Assembly (NCBI GenBank): GCA_037102815.1
Contig: BTPP01000004.1
Location: 248,001 to 312,000, forward strand
Source: Neurospora intermedia
Lineage: Eukaryota > Ascomycota > Sordariomycetes > Sordariales > Sordariaceae
Direction of reading: 5' to 3'
Length of the DNA stretch: 64,000 bases
Made by a program: the position numbers and the translations under genes. The notes under the pieces are model-generated. The model saw nothing but the letters and a program-made list of their open reading frames with translations. It was not told where the DNA came from and searched no databases. Shown one piece after another: positions 45,686-55,753 of this stretch (position 1 is its first letter; each line of letters opens with the position of its first letter).

Positions 45686-45922
45686 TCACAGGCTTCCCAC
45701 TCCCGCAGCAGACCCAGGTCCGAACATACCCGTCGAACCCCAACCCAAGTGGGTTTTCAACGTCTCTGGCACCGTCGACGCAAAGAATGCCGGAAAGAAG
45801 CTCGCGATCCTTGACGCCGCCTTCCTAACCCTGCCATCTCTCACCAGCTTCCCAAGTCCAATCATGGACACCAAACCAGCCAAAGCGCCCGCACCAACAG
45901 CCATGACTCGGGACTTCCCCTC
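45686..45922 (-). other. In-frame continuation of K2 after a TAG stop
   Basis: Immediately after the kinase stop (45923-45925) the same frame stays open for 78 codons. It includes a hydrophobic stretch G-A-G-A-L-A-G-L-V-S-M-I-G-L-G, a basic segment and an F-F-P-A-F-F motif. The sister kinases have hydrophobic tails at the same place. It could be a tail lost by a recent stop mutation, a readthrough extension, or a small separate gene starting at 45904. Confidence 0.4.
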
Positions 45923-47638
45923 CTAAGAGAGTCCCTGAGCCCAGCGGTTGGTGACGTTGACATGAAGGTAGGACTTGACGCTCTCGAAGGCCCCATCCAC
46001 CACACTCTTCTTGGTTGTAACCGGAGATGGCACCTTTGCAGCATGCCGATTCCGTCCCTCGAACCACGGATGGTTCAGCACCTGCTCAATTGTGGCCCTG
46101 TCCTTGGGGTGCCACTTGAAGATGGACATGAGCAGATCAAAGAGCTGATCGGCTTCTTTGTCGTCCAGACGCAACTCCATGTACTCATCATCATCATCGT
46201 CATCATCGCCGTTCCTTCTTTTCTCGCTATATGGCAATGGCAACGTGTGCGTCGTATTCTTGCTGTTGTGATCCTGTTGCAAGTGCCACAACTCATACTG
46301 CTTCTTCATATCATCGGCCTCCTCCTGAGTCTGAGACAGATATATCGTCCTCTGCAGGTTACGTCTGAACACCGCCTCGCCGGGACTCATCGTGCGCTCA
46401 CCCTTCTGGGCCGTCTTCGCCATCTTAGCAGCCATCTCCTTCTCCCTCTCTTCGAATGGGTTTGTTGATGGCTTCTCGGTGATGGGCTTCAGCTCCCCCT
46501 CGTTGGTCTCGTCGGACTTGGCGACTTGTGGGTTGAAGCACCTGAGTTTTGGCTCCTTCTTGTGCTCCTCCTTGTACGCTGCCCTAAACGGGTCTGGCAT
46601 GGGCCCCATCAAAGACTCCAGCTTGGCGGCATGCGTGTCGCAGTCGTCGCCATCTAGCGGCTGAGCAAAGTGGGTGAAGTCTGCCGCGAGGTAGTTGATG
46701 CAGCAACCTAGTGTCCAAATGTCCGACGGAGGGCCGAGGAGTTTCCTCTGGAAGAACCGGTCCTCCGGCGACGCATAGTCCAAGGGAATACCTGTTGAGC
46801 CCTCCTTGGGCGGGTCGAGGGTAGAGTAAGAAACGCCATAGTCGGTGATGGCGAACGAAGCAGCGCAGAGACCAGAGTGGAAGCCAATTTCCACGTTGCC
46901 GACTAGTTGTTCGGGGACCGAGGGCGCCGAGGCGCGTGTGACCGGCTTTCCATCTTCGAGGGAGATGACGCGGCCGGTGTTGGGCTTGCCGCCGTTGTAG
47001 AACGCTTTTAAGAGGGCTTCTTCGGGAAGGGAGTCGACGCCGTCACAGAGACGGAGGAGGATGTTGGAGGGTCGCAAGTCGCCGTGGCAAAGACCGCGGG
47101 AGTGAATGAACTCGAGAGACTTGGCGAGCTGGAAGCAGAGGTCTTTCATCAGGGCGCGGTTATGGCCGTAGGTGGTGCCCAAATACTTGGCGTTGGCGGC
47201 GCAGAGTACGAAAACGAGGGCGAGATGGCGACCGTTTGGGCCATCGATCCAGAAGTGTTCGAGGGGAACGGAGACGCGGAAGGCATTTTCGGCAGCTAAG
47301 CGGTCGATGTTGCTGAAGGCTTCCATGGCGCGAAGCTCGGCGCAATCGGATGTCGATGCTTTGGCGGACATCACCTTCACGGCTCGCCACTTGGGGGTTG
47401 GGGAGAGTGTGTCCTGGCAGAGCCAGACAGTGCCGTAGCCGCCATGGCCTAATTTGTGTACCACACGGAATCGGCCGTTATCGCCAAGTCGGTCGCCGAG
47501 CATGATGGGGTGGAAGCCGCCGGGTTTGTAGTTTTCCAACGGCTCAGTACAGCCCCAGAAGCCATCTTCCACGCCGTACCGGAGTTCCTCCTCGTCAGCG
47601 CCGGTTCGGGCGTGGGTTTGACCGTTGGAAAGGCTCAT
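45923..47638 (-). CDS. SRPK-like protein kinase, module 2 (K2)
   Basis: A single exon of 571 aa. SRPK-type entry G-G-F-H-P-I-M-L-G-D (40-49), glycine loop G-H-G-G-Y-G-T-V-W (64-72), Lys88, and catalytic loop H-G-D-L-R-P-S-N (185-192). The metal-binding motif is D-Y-G instead of D-F-G (T-D-Y-G-V-S-Y-S), followed by A-S-P-E-D and S-D-I-W-T-L-G. A Lys/Glu-rich insertion and an Asp run lie before the last kinase helices (F-K-W-H-P-K-D-R-A). Start 47638 (M-S-L-S-N) is preferred because the upstream frame lacks a good start. It is divergent from the A-family gene at 48845 with 1.2 kb between starts. A single in-frame TAG separates it from a hydrophobic continuation. Activity is uncertain given the D-Y-G change. 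Confidence 0.88.
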   Translation of the reverse strand: MSLSNGQTHARTGADEEELRYGVEDGFWGCTEPLENYKPGGFHPIMLGDRLGDNGRFRVVHKLGHGGYGTVWLCQDTLSPTPKWRAVKVMSAKASTSDCAELRAMEAFSNIDRLAAENAFRVSVPLEHFWIDGPNGRHLALVFVLCAANAKYLGTTYGHNRALMKDLCFQLAKSLEFIHSRGLCHGDLRPSNILLRLCDGVDSLPEEALLKAFYNGGKPNTGRVISLEDGKPVTRASAPSVPEQLVGNVEIGFHSGLCAASFAITDYGVSYSTLDPPKEGSTGIPLDYASPEDRFFQRKLLGPPSDIWTLGCCINYLAADFTHFAQPLDGDDCDTHAAKLESLMGPMPDPFRAAYKEEHKKEPKLRCFNPQVAKSDETNEGELKPITEKPSTNPFEEREKEMAAKMAKTAQKGERTMSPGEAVFRRNLQRTIYLSQTQEEADDMKKQYELWHLQQDHNSKNTTHTLPLPYSEKRRNGDDDDDDDEYMELRLDDKEADQLFDLLMSIFKWHPKDRATIEQVLNHPWFEGRNRHAAKVPSPVTTKKSVVDGAFESVKSYLHVNVTNRWAQGLS

Positions 47639-48844
47639 AGTGTCGAGGCTTTGCCAGATGATTTGGGCTGTGTGTCTAGTCTTGATCGGTGTCGATGGTT
47701 GATGGGAGTGACGCGAAGGTGATAATTTTTTCAAGCCGAGTTGACGGAGGCAGGATTTGGGTGTGCGGGCAGGAATGAGAGGATTGAAGATGCCTCTGCG
47801 TGACTCTTATAAAGTCGACCACTGAGGTCGTCACAGCGACTGCGAATATTGTCGCCTGAGAACCTGTTGGCGGGGTGGACAAGCAGTGCGTTTGTTAAAC
47901 ACGGAAGGTGTAACAGTTCACGGTTGCTGTTCGGGTAACAGCTGCCAAATGACAGCTGGCCACGGCTGGAGATAGAAAGCTGGGCCGCTCCGTCTTTGTT
48001 CGCCAACCAGATAAGGCACCAAACGAACAAGCCAAACAATGGAGACCATCAAGGTCCACGGCAGCGCCCATGAGGTGAATGATCATTCGGATGACAAAGC
48101 ACAGTCCACCCCTCTTTCACTGATCAAAGCTATGGTAAGTGGTGAACAGACACACCAACAATGACTGGTCGCACCGGTGTTGCGCCTTGGACGACATTTG
48201 ACGACAACTAGAGATCACAGCATAATCTCATCATTCACTTCATGACAACTTGGCCGTCTGATACACGAGGACGGGCGCTGTTCACCTTCGGCCAGACGGG
48301 CTGGTCGACAAAGGAACGCACAGCATGTGTCTTCACCCCGAAAGCCGTGAACAAGAAAGCCATCCTGTCTTCACCCACATTCATCCCTATTGTTCATTCA
48401 CTCTTGGAAGCGCCAACCTTGTTCTATATACCGCAATGTCAAGTCATTCACTGAACAGCAATTCAAGTTTCGGCTGCTGTTCTTCTTCCAGGTTGACTGC
48501 TATGCAACCTGAAGCGATGTTCTGGCCTCGAGCCAGGACTGGACCGTGAACAATGGTGGTGATATCCCAAGGTTGCCCACCAGTTCAGTGAATATTCGGT
48601 CTTGCTCACACTCTGATTCAGTGTTCGTCTTTCCTCCAAGGTTCGTCGAGGTTTCTAAATCCTCACATAAAAGCAGTGATTCTTCTCTCAAGAATTTGTT
48701 CTCTTTCTGTTCTTGCATCATTCTCGTTTCCCTTGGCCAACTTCCGAACGTAAACTATCTTCGAAAACCAACACTCTGACTTCAACCATCGCAAACATAA
48801 CTCTCTCACGACAAAAGCCATTGCTTTCCAACCCACATCTCAAC
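47639..48844. other. Divergent promoter region of module 2
   Basis: 1.2 kb, no gene supported. A GTTCACC...GGTCGAC imperfect inverted motif occurs at about 48281-48310, reminiscent of the palindrome in module 3. Confidence 0.45.
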
Positions 48845-49486
48845 ATGTCCTCGCAAGCACCCGCCCCTGTCCCGTATCCGGAGTTTCACCCGAAAATCCA
48901 CCAACTCCCTACAAACTCCATGTCCCTCGCCCAACTACAGACCATGAAGGGCGCCAACCCCAATCCAAAGGGGCGAAGACGGCAGTTGAATTCCAAGCGG
49001 TCCCAAAAGGCCAAAATTACGATCATATGGCTGTGCCGCACAGCAGAAGATCATGACGACCCCTTTGCCATCGCGCAAAGAAATGAAACTGAGGAAGTCT
49101 GCCGTGCAGAGGCAGACGACCTGGAACTTAACTTTGTTGTAATCCGTCAAGGATTGCATGCGACTCGCAACCTCACCCACGAGGGCATCCCTGTGACTTT
49201 CTATGATCGGCAGACTCAGCGCTGGCAAACTGTTCAACGGGAAGCTGATTGGCACTTTACCGTCTGGATGGGAAAATCAAAGGATGAGCTCCTGATACAG
49301 GGGCATATCTTTGTCCAGTGGGACGGTACAAGCATGGGCAGCTTTTGCCGGATGAAGAACCCGAAAGAACAGCGCAAATTTCTCGTCGATGGCGAGGAGC
49401 CTGTGTCTGCTGAGTTCTGGTGTCTTACCAAGGACGAACCCCTCCTGAAGGAGGAGGCCCAGTTATTGGCGCCTGGACAGACCTAA
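48845..49486 (+). CDS. A-family protein, module 2 (A3)
   Basis: A single exon of 213 aa; family not recognised. The N-terminus P-Y-P-E-F-H-x-x-I-H-Q-L-P, followed by S-M-S-L-x-x-L, matches the protein at 56717. A basic stretch (about 35-57) precedes the core: I-T-I-I-W, E-E-V-C-R-A-E-A-D, V-V-I-R-Q-G-L-His105, A-D-W-His137-F-T-V-W-M-G, L-I-Q-G-His154-I-F, P-K-E-Q-R-K and E-F-W192. No signal peptide or membrane segment is present. The start codon (caacATGtc) follows an AC-rich leader. It is divergently paired with kinase K2. The intact core and paired position argue for a functional gene; the activity is unknown. Confidence 0.82.
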   Translation: MSSQAPAPVPYPEFHPKIHQLPTNSMSLAQLQTMKGANPNPKGRRRQLNSKRSQKAKITIIWLCRTAEDHDDPFAIAQRNETEEVCRAEADDLELNFVVIRQGLHATRNLTHEGIPVTFYDRQTQRWQTVQREADWHFTVWMGKSKDELLIQGHIFVQWDGTSMGSFCRMKNPKEQRKFLVDGEEPVSAEFWCLTKDEPLLKEEAQLLAPGQT

Positions 49487-50599
49487 CCGCCCTGTCTCTT
49501 CTCATTTGTTCTCGTTCGCGTTATCGAAGATTTTGCTGTTCCGCTCTGCAGCTCTGGCACCCGGTTATTCTTGTTTTCTCTCCCTCATTCAACATGGGAT
49601 AGGTTCTTATTTCGTCGTTGTTCGTCTTCAGTCAGTAAGCTCAGGAGGTATCCCATTCTATCCCGAGTATGTAACTCAGCCCATTCGCTATATAATTCTA
49701 ACCACCAATCTCCATCAGCTTTTGCCCCTTCTCCAACAATGGCGATCTTTTTTCCACCATCAGTCTTTTGGTCAATTGCCCAGCATTCAATCCAAATCTC
49801 AGTCAATCCCAAGGAGGAACCAGAAGAAAAACGACAAGTTATTACCAAGCGGTGTTATGGAGACTTAGGTCAGGACTAGAGCTATGGTTCAGCAAGGAGT
49901 CTTGCGGTTTTCCTTTCATCTTTCTTCATCATCATCAAGCGACATGGAATTTGGGTTTGCAGCTAGGTGGGAAGCATGGAAGTTGTTGGTTGTGGTTTAG
50001 CTCAGGGCTCAAATACGATGGAATACCTCTACACACGACTTAGCGTTGTTTCTGAGAAATGAATTATTGTAACCTCCACATTTTACACCAAAAATCCTGA
50101 ATCCTGAGTGACGTGAATGAATGTTTGCGCCGGTGATAACTCTTGACCATACCTTTTCATGTGCACCTCTGACGATGCTTCGCTACCGGATGTGGTCAGT
50201 TCATTATTCGTACGATCATGTAATAGTAGCACATATTAACCCTACGACCACTCCGTGTTATTGAACTTGCATGTGACGTCTAACAGAGAAAAAACCTTTC
50301 AAAGAACTCTGATAGCATTAAGCTACACGATCTGTACATATCTTTTAGAAAACAGCAAAAGTTGCAGTATAAGAAAGCCAAGTGATCACATTGCTTGACT
50401 TGTAAGGTTGATTATTACGCGAATGTATGTAACGGTGTTACCAACGATACGGTAAGAATCAACCCACGACACTTATTGGGAACAAGCGATTTCACATACA
50501 GTCACCACTTGAAAACTTCTTAGAGTATATTCCAACGGCGGAAGAACGAGGAGAACATGAGTCTTAGTGAATAGCGGTCTGTTACCTGCCGTACTATAT
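49487..50599. other. Intergenic, no supported gene
   Basis: No family features on either strand. One TACCTCTAC micro-repeat (about 50024). Confidence 0.5.
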
Positions 50600-50920
50600 G
50601 GTCGAAATTGCTCGAAAGTGGCGGCCCTGAGCCCAACGGAGATGGTCCGTGCTGTGGCTCACATCTTGCTCCTTCCCAACTGGACACTCGAAGAATGAAA
50701 ACCAGGAAAGTGGTTTGACTATTCGTTGAAGGCATTGGTTCATCCCAAAAGGGCTTTGATATTTGACAATCATTTGTCTCTGAATGACAGCAACGCTTTA
50801 AGAAGCTTTCCATCGCAGTGCTCCCTTGTCTCCAACACCAGCGTTTGCGCAGGAAACTGCCACCTAGCATGATCATTGCGTGTAGTGATAGACCAAGCGA
50901 ATTCGAAACAGATTGGCTCC
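50600..50920 (-). pseudogene. Remnant of an SRPK-like kinase (K4)
   Basis: On the minus strand, codons spanning 50909-50776 read A-W-S-I-T-T..., R-W-Q-F, ...E-H-C-D-G-K-L and F-R-D. They keep the W-to-W, W-to-Cys and Cys-to-F-R-D spacings of kinases K2/K3 (V-W-L-C...K-W-R-V...P-D-C-S-D-L...F-R-D). Stops follow in that frame, and a second block in another frame reads A-Q-G-R-H-F-R-A (near 50618-50635), matching P-N-G-R-H-L-A-L. Glycine loop and catalytic loop are not recognisable. It stands opposite the decayed A-family copy at 51594, so it looks like a dead fourth module. The identity rests on short matches. Confidence 0.45.
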
Positions 50921-51593
50921 ACATTATCGTTTGTAAACAGAATATGTTGGACACAAACTCACCAAACAGTTCAACTAAGGACATCGATGAGACGTGAGGC
51001 GTCTATAAATGGATGGTTACTTGACCTCTTCACATCCAGTTGTTCGTAATCGCACCAACGGCGCTTCATCTCTTATATTATGACCCACGAGATGCGTTCG
51101 AGATATGGATCGACAAACGAAATGATAAGGTACCTACCTTCACGCATGCAACGGTCTACGAAGAGCTGTGACAGCATTGTGGAGTAACCTAGAGCGAAAC
51201 GCAAACGGCTCGTGGATAGTATTTTCATGCATATATACCGTACCCCCAGGTACCATAACTTGCCTCTTTCGAAAAGCAAAACAGCCGACAAGACAACTTC
51301 ATCACCCACCCGGGTTTGGCCCACGAAAAGCTCATCACAGCCATGAAGGTCTTGTCTAATACCGGTCTTCCTGCACCTTTACATTCAGCATCTTGAACGC
51401 CAACCGGTGCCAACGCGATCATGCGATTCTTATATAGAGGAACTCCAATTTTGTTATCATCACCTCAACCTGTCGAACAACAACCAAAACCCACAACCCT
51501 GGTCACCACGATCACGACCGCCACCAGGACCAAAAGTCCCGTTTGTTGCATGCGTGAACAAGACTTCCCAACACCGAGCTCTACCGCCCAGGA
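50921..51593. other. Intergenic of the decayed module
   Basis: No gene supported. It would be the former divergent promoter region between the kinase remnant and the A-family remnant. Confidence 0.4.
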
Positions 51594-52143
51594 GGCAAAG
51601 TAAAGATAGAATGGATCAGTCATCCAGTCGTCGAATGTACCGAAATTCGAAGATCCGACTGTGAGGAAATCTGTCGGGACCAGGCCGATCTCTTCAACCT
51701 CAAGTACGTGATGATCCGCCAGGGTCCTCATAACTCGGAGAGCGTGTACACAGATGGTGTCCCGACTAGACCCAAAAACCGGCAGGATGAAAAAGATGCA
51801 ACGCCAGTCGGACTGGCACGTTCCGGTTGTGTTCGGCCATAGCATTAACGAACTGCTTCTTCACGGACACATTTACATAAACTGGGACGGGAATGCCACT
51901 ACTGAAATCACCATCGTGACCGATCCTGAAAATCAGAGGACATTCTTTTACGACGGACCCAAGGTCGCCACGCAATACTGGGGCGTCATCAGGGGTGATA
52001 CCTACTCTCCCCTTGAAGGCATTGCAGTAGTGTACCTAGTCAATGTCAGAAGGCCGTTGGCTCTTGTCCCTTTCACCACATGGTTAGTGACTACCTACCC
52101 AGCTGTTACCCCTTACTTGAAGCCATTCACATCTACCAAGTAA
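51594..52143 (+). pseudogene. Frameshifted A-family copy (A4)
   Basis: From 51594 one frame reads V-K-I-E-W-I-S, E-E-I-C-R-D-Q-A-D, Y-V-M-I-R-Q-G-P-H and Y-T-D-G-V-P. After about 51765 the match continues in another frame: L-D-P-K-T-G-R, R-Q-S-D-W-H-V, E-L-L-L-H-G-H-I-Y-I-N-W-D, D-P-E-N-Q-R and Q-Y-W. At least one frameshift therefore divides it, and the N-terminal P-Y-P-E-F-H block is missing. The end of the frame runs on for about 40 codons past the family end. It is judged non-functional. Confidence 0.75.
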
Positions 52144-52177
52144 CAGCACTTTCCACCTCTCACCGCCCTGGCGTTAA

Positions 52178-52260
52178 GACCAGGCCGACCTCTATAACCT
52201 CAAGTACGTGATGATTCGCCAGGGTATGTCCCCACGTAACCCGGAGCGTCAACATCAATG
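52178..52260 (+). pseudogene. Short duplicate fragment of A4
   Basis: Reads D-Q-A-D-L-Y-N-L-K-Y-V-M-I-R-Q-G and matches 51685-51760 at the DNA level (a near-identical run of about 48 bp, then weaker). A bare fragment without start or stop context. Confidence 0.7.
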
Positions 52261-52403
52261 GCAGTCCAAGAATAATGATGAATCCTCAAACAAAGCGCCT
52301 GGTCCACCAACAGCAACCTGCTGATCGATAAGCTGGACGTTCATCAATCCGCCGACCTTTAACCACATCACCGACCAGCACAAAGTCTCCCATTTGCCCT
52401 TAG

Positions 52404-52470
52404 AGAAGGCGTTTGACCCTGAGCACTTTAGCCTCAAGCGCAACGACAACATCGTCTGGATCTTTGAGCC
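52404..52470 (+). pseudogene. Fragment of an A1-type N-terminal segment
   Basis: Reads K-A-F-D-P-E-H-F-S-L-K-R-N-D-N-I-V-W-I, matching R-T-F-D-P-A-Q-F-G-L-E-R-D-E-N-I-V-W-I of A1 (about 30580-30645). The rest of the gene is absent, so A1-type sequence was once present here as well. Confidence 0.65.
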
Positions 52471-53935
52471 GTCGTGCCAATGCAATCCACCATACGCTAT
52501 CATAAAGGCCATGCCCACGAATTCAGAAGAACGAGAGGTGGAAGTAGGCGGATCCCGCTCCCTTGGCGCAACGCACGTATGATCCAGTCATGTACGACCT
52601 TTGGCACTCGTATTTTTCATTTGGGAACTGTTCATCGGATTGGAGCACTTGGTAGATGCCACTTGTATTGAGGCTTTAAGCGGTATGGAAGGGAGTGGTG
52701 GTGGACGGTCGAGATTGTCGGATTGTCGAGATTGTCGTGCATGTCGTGGATGTACATCGTGTAGAAAACAATAAAATGGTAGCCCTTGGACACTCTTGTA
52801 TCGGGTCGAAGGGTGTAGGGATGTTGACCAGGCATTGCTCTTGTTTTCTTCGTGGAAGTTGTGCTCGGTGTGGTATGAAACCCGCTGTCATCGCTGTTGT
52901 CGTGGTTATCGCTCGGGTTGTAGATCGTAGTCTTTCTTTGTGTTCCTCGTTCGAGTTCCGTTCTGTTTCGGGTCTTCAAGTCGACGGCACTCGAGAGTTA
53001 GAGGCGGGCACGGGAGCTTCTCGTTTGGCTGGACTCGGCTGTCATGCACCGGTATTCCGAACGTAGGAATGGAAATAAAATCGGGAGCGCTGTCGTCATG
53101 ACTAACAGGAGATGACGTGACAATCAAGGAAACGCAGAAAGCGTTCGCGAAACGCATCGTCGAAATCGAGGCATGTTGCCGGTTGACAATCAGCAGGTTA
53201 GTAGTGTCTGCGACGGCGCACTATCTTGCTAGAGGCAACCCAGATAGTATCGTACCTACGGGAGGAGGCTTGTAAGAGACCGCTCTGGTGGGAAGGCCGA
53301 CTTGATGCCTCTGATAAGGCAGCTGCATGCGTCGCCCTACCTACCTGCCCTCAAGGTCCTGCTCTGCCTGCCTCTTTCCCACCCGCCCGCTTGCCTCTCT
53401 CATCCGTCAACAGGCAACAACCGCACCTTCCGGAAGGTTTTGGATGCGACATAATTGTATGTAGAAGTTCATGCGCGACTAGTGCATCTGCCCGCGAGGC
53501 GCGCATACAAGGAATGCAGGTATCGTCGTGGGGGAGGTACATGAAGTCAGAGAGGGCGCACATGTCATTGGAGTTAGCCTGTAGGCCAACTCTAACACCT
53601 GAATGAAGCTGTTCGGAGGTTTTAGTGTTTGAAGAAGGAGGTGCAGAATTCGGAGCACAATCAGCGGGTTCGACCTGGGTAGCTTCGCTCATATCACCGG
53701 CAATCACTGCGGAATCAGTATCCATAAGCACGAGATATGCAAGAAAGAGATGGCTACAGTAACGAACGCACTTGGCATCATGTCTCCATCTGCATTGTAA
53801 GCTGCATATTTTACAGTTGGTCCTGGAAATCTACAGGACCCAATCTTTCTCCTCTCTCTCCCTCTCTCTGGTTCTCTTTCTCTCTCTGCCGTATCCAGCC
53901 GTCTGCTTGTCCATCAGCCGGCTCTCATCAACCCC
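52471..53935. other. Intergenic, no supported gene
   Basis: Two antisense open frames of 126 codons overlap near 53.3-53.7 kb, but neither has recognisable features. A CT-rich tract lies at 53850-53895. Confidence 0.45.
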
Positions 53936-55753
53936 TCACCATGTTTCCCAGTCCGTAGAGTCCGCTGGGGCCTGCCTCGGTGTACCTGGAGGACTGATGG
54001 ACGGAAACGTCTTCGGTCTCCAAATGAGCTTCTTGCGCAAAGCAGATGGAGTGAGCGACCCAAATAACGCAAAGAAGAACTTGCCAATTGTTTTATATGC
54101 CGTCAAGACATTGGGAGGCAGCTTCTTCGTGACGGTGAGCGACCAATCTTCTAGCCTGCCACCGTCAAACCAGCCACCGGCGAACGGCCTGACACAGTCC
54201 CAGAAAGACCACAGTACCCGGACCACAACCCTCCACGGGCCTGGCTTTGGAATCTCCCTCGGCTGTCGTCCCTCAAACCACGGGTGCCTCACCACCTCCT
54301 CGATGCTCACCCTCTCCTCCGGCTTCCATCTCCAGCAACCCTCCAACAGGTCCCAAAACAGCTCAATCTCTTCCTTGTCCATCTTCACTTGCATACCCTG
54401 TTCATAGATATTCACCACTTCCATGTCTTCGCTGAAGGGCAACACCTCCTTCATCTTTGGGTCTGCCTCCTTTTCCTCCTCCAGCATCTCGCTCGCCGCC
54501 TCCGGAAATATCTCCAACCGTCTCACCCGCATCATGCGTTCCTTGAACCAGTTCCGCGTACCGCATCTCGCGAGTCTTCGTTCTGCTCGACCCTCGTACA
54601 CAGCCTTCGGGTCAACGACAGGATCAAGCTGGTTAGCAGGTTTATCACCCCACACTTCGTCCAGCGGCGTCTCGATGTTCTTAATTTCGCGGTATTTGGA
54701 GCGGTAGGGTTCTGGCAGCGGGGAGAGTGTTTCCTCCCAGCTTCTAGCAACCGAGGACAGGTTGGCGTCGTCAGATTGGAAGGGATTGCACGAGACTCGG
54801 AGGTGGGCGAGGGTGCAAGCCAGAGACCAGATGTCGCTGGCAGGGCCGAGGAGGGGGCGGGATGTATCGTCCAAGGTTCGAAAGACGGACTCGGGAGCGG
54901 CAAAGGAGATGGGAATGCCGGTCGTGCCTTCCTTTGGTGGTTGTTGGCAAGGGAAAGAGACACCGAGGTCGATGAGGACGGGGTGGCGAGTGTAGAGACC
55001 GGAGACAAACGGAAGCTCGACGGGGGCGACGATGTATTCGGGTATATTGTTCGGCCGGTCGGCTGAAGGAAGCTCGTCGAAGAATTTGTCGTCACAAACT
55101 CGGATGATACGAACTTTTTGTGGTTCGGGCAGAACTTCCCAGAGTTCCGACTCGGGCATTTCGTCGGTTCCTGGCAGTAGACGGAGGAGAACGTTGCGGG
55201 GTCGGAGGTCGCCATGACAAAGTCCGCGCGAGTGCAGGAAGCGCAGACATTCAACGAGCTCAAATGCCATGTCCTTAATCAGGGACGTATGGAAGCTGTA
55301 GTAGTCGGGAACAATCTGGAGTGTGCAGCCGTGCCAGGGAAAAACGAGGGCCAGATGGCGGCCGTTGGGGCCGGTCAGCCAGAAATGCTCGATTGGAAGG
55401 CAGATGCCAAAGGCGTCGAGAATGGAGCGGTCGACATCGCGGAAATGGTCGAGGATTTTGAGGTCGGAACAGTCGGGGGTAGACTTTCCGGCGGAAATAA
55501 CTTTGACGACACGCCATTTGGTAACAGTGCTAGGCTTGTGGTGGGTGTCTTGACACAGCCAGACAGTGCCGTAGCCGCCGGCGCCGAGCTTGTTGACGAC
55601 GCGGAAGCGACCGTTGGACCTAGGACCGAGTCGGTCCCCGAGGAGAATGGGGTGGAATCCGCCGTTTTGGTAGCGTCGGGGATCCTCCATATCGGAGTCA
55701 TCGATGGGGAACTCGAGCTCGTAAGGAAATCTTTGAGTGTCGAGGTAGGACAT
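53936..55753 (-). CDS. SRPK-like protein kinase, module 3 (K3)
   Basis: A single exon of 605 aa. SRPK-type entry G-G-F-H-P-I-L-L-G-D (31-40), glycine loop G-A-G-G-Y-G-T-V-W (57-65), Lys84, catalytic loop H-G-D-L-R-P-R-N (180-187). The metal-binding motif is D-L-G (L-I-D-L-G-V-S-F-P) instead of D-F-G; A-A-P-E-S and S-D-I-W-S-L-A follow. An acidic region precedes the last kinase helices (W-K-P-E-E-R-V-S). A tail of about 100 residues contains two aromatic/hydrophobic stretches (V-R-V-L-W-S-F-W and G-K-F-F-F-A-L-F) that may bind membrane. It is divergent from the A-family gene at 56717 with 0.96 kb between starts. Closer in sequence to K2 than to K1. Confidence 0.9.
   Translation of the reverse strand: MSYLDTQRFPYELEFPIDDSDMEDPRRYQNGGFHPILLGDRLGPRSNGRFRVVNKLGAGGYGTVWLCQDTHHKPSTVTKWRVVKVISAGKSTPDCSDLKILDHFRDVDRSILDAFGICLPIEHFWLTGPNGRHLALVFPWHGCTLQIVPDYYSFHTSLIKDMAFELVECLRFLHSRGLCHGDLRPRNVLLRLLPGTDEMPESELWEVLPEPQKVRIIRVCDDKFFDELPSADRPNNIPEYIVAPVELPFVSGLYTRHPVLIDLGVSFPCQQPPKEGTTGIPISFAAPESVFRTLDDTSRPLLGPASDIWSLACTLAHLRVSCNPFQSDDANLSSVARSWEETLSPLPEPYRSKYREIKNIETPLDEVWGDKPANQLDPVVDPKAVYEGRAERRLARCGTRNWFKERMMRVRRLEIFPEAASEMLEEEKEADPKMKEVLPFSEDMEVVNIYEQGMQVKMDKEEIELFWDLLEGCWRWKPEERVSIEEVVRHPWFEGRQPREIPKPGPWRVVVRVLWSFWDCVRPFAGGWFDGGRLEDWSLTVTKKLPPNVLTAYKTIGKFFFALFGSLTPSALRKKLIWRPKTFPSISPPGTPRQAPADSTDWETW

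Noticed and set aside
53226-53731. Two overlapping antisense open frames of 126 codons
   Set aside because: Neither shows domain, signal or membrane features, and mutual overlap makes both unlikely.
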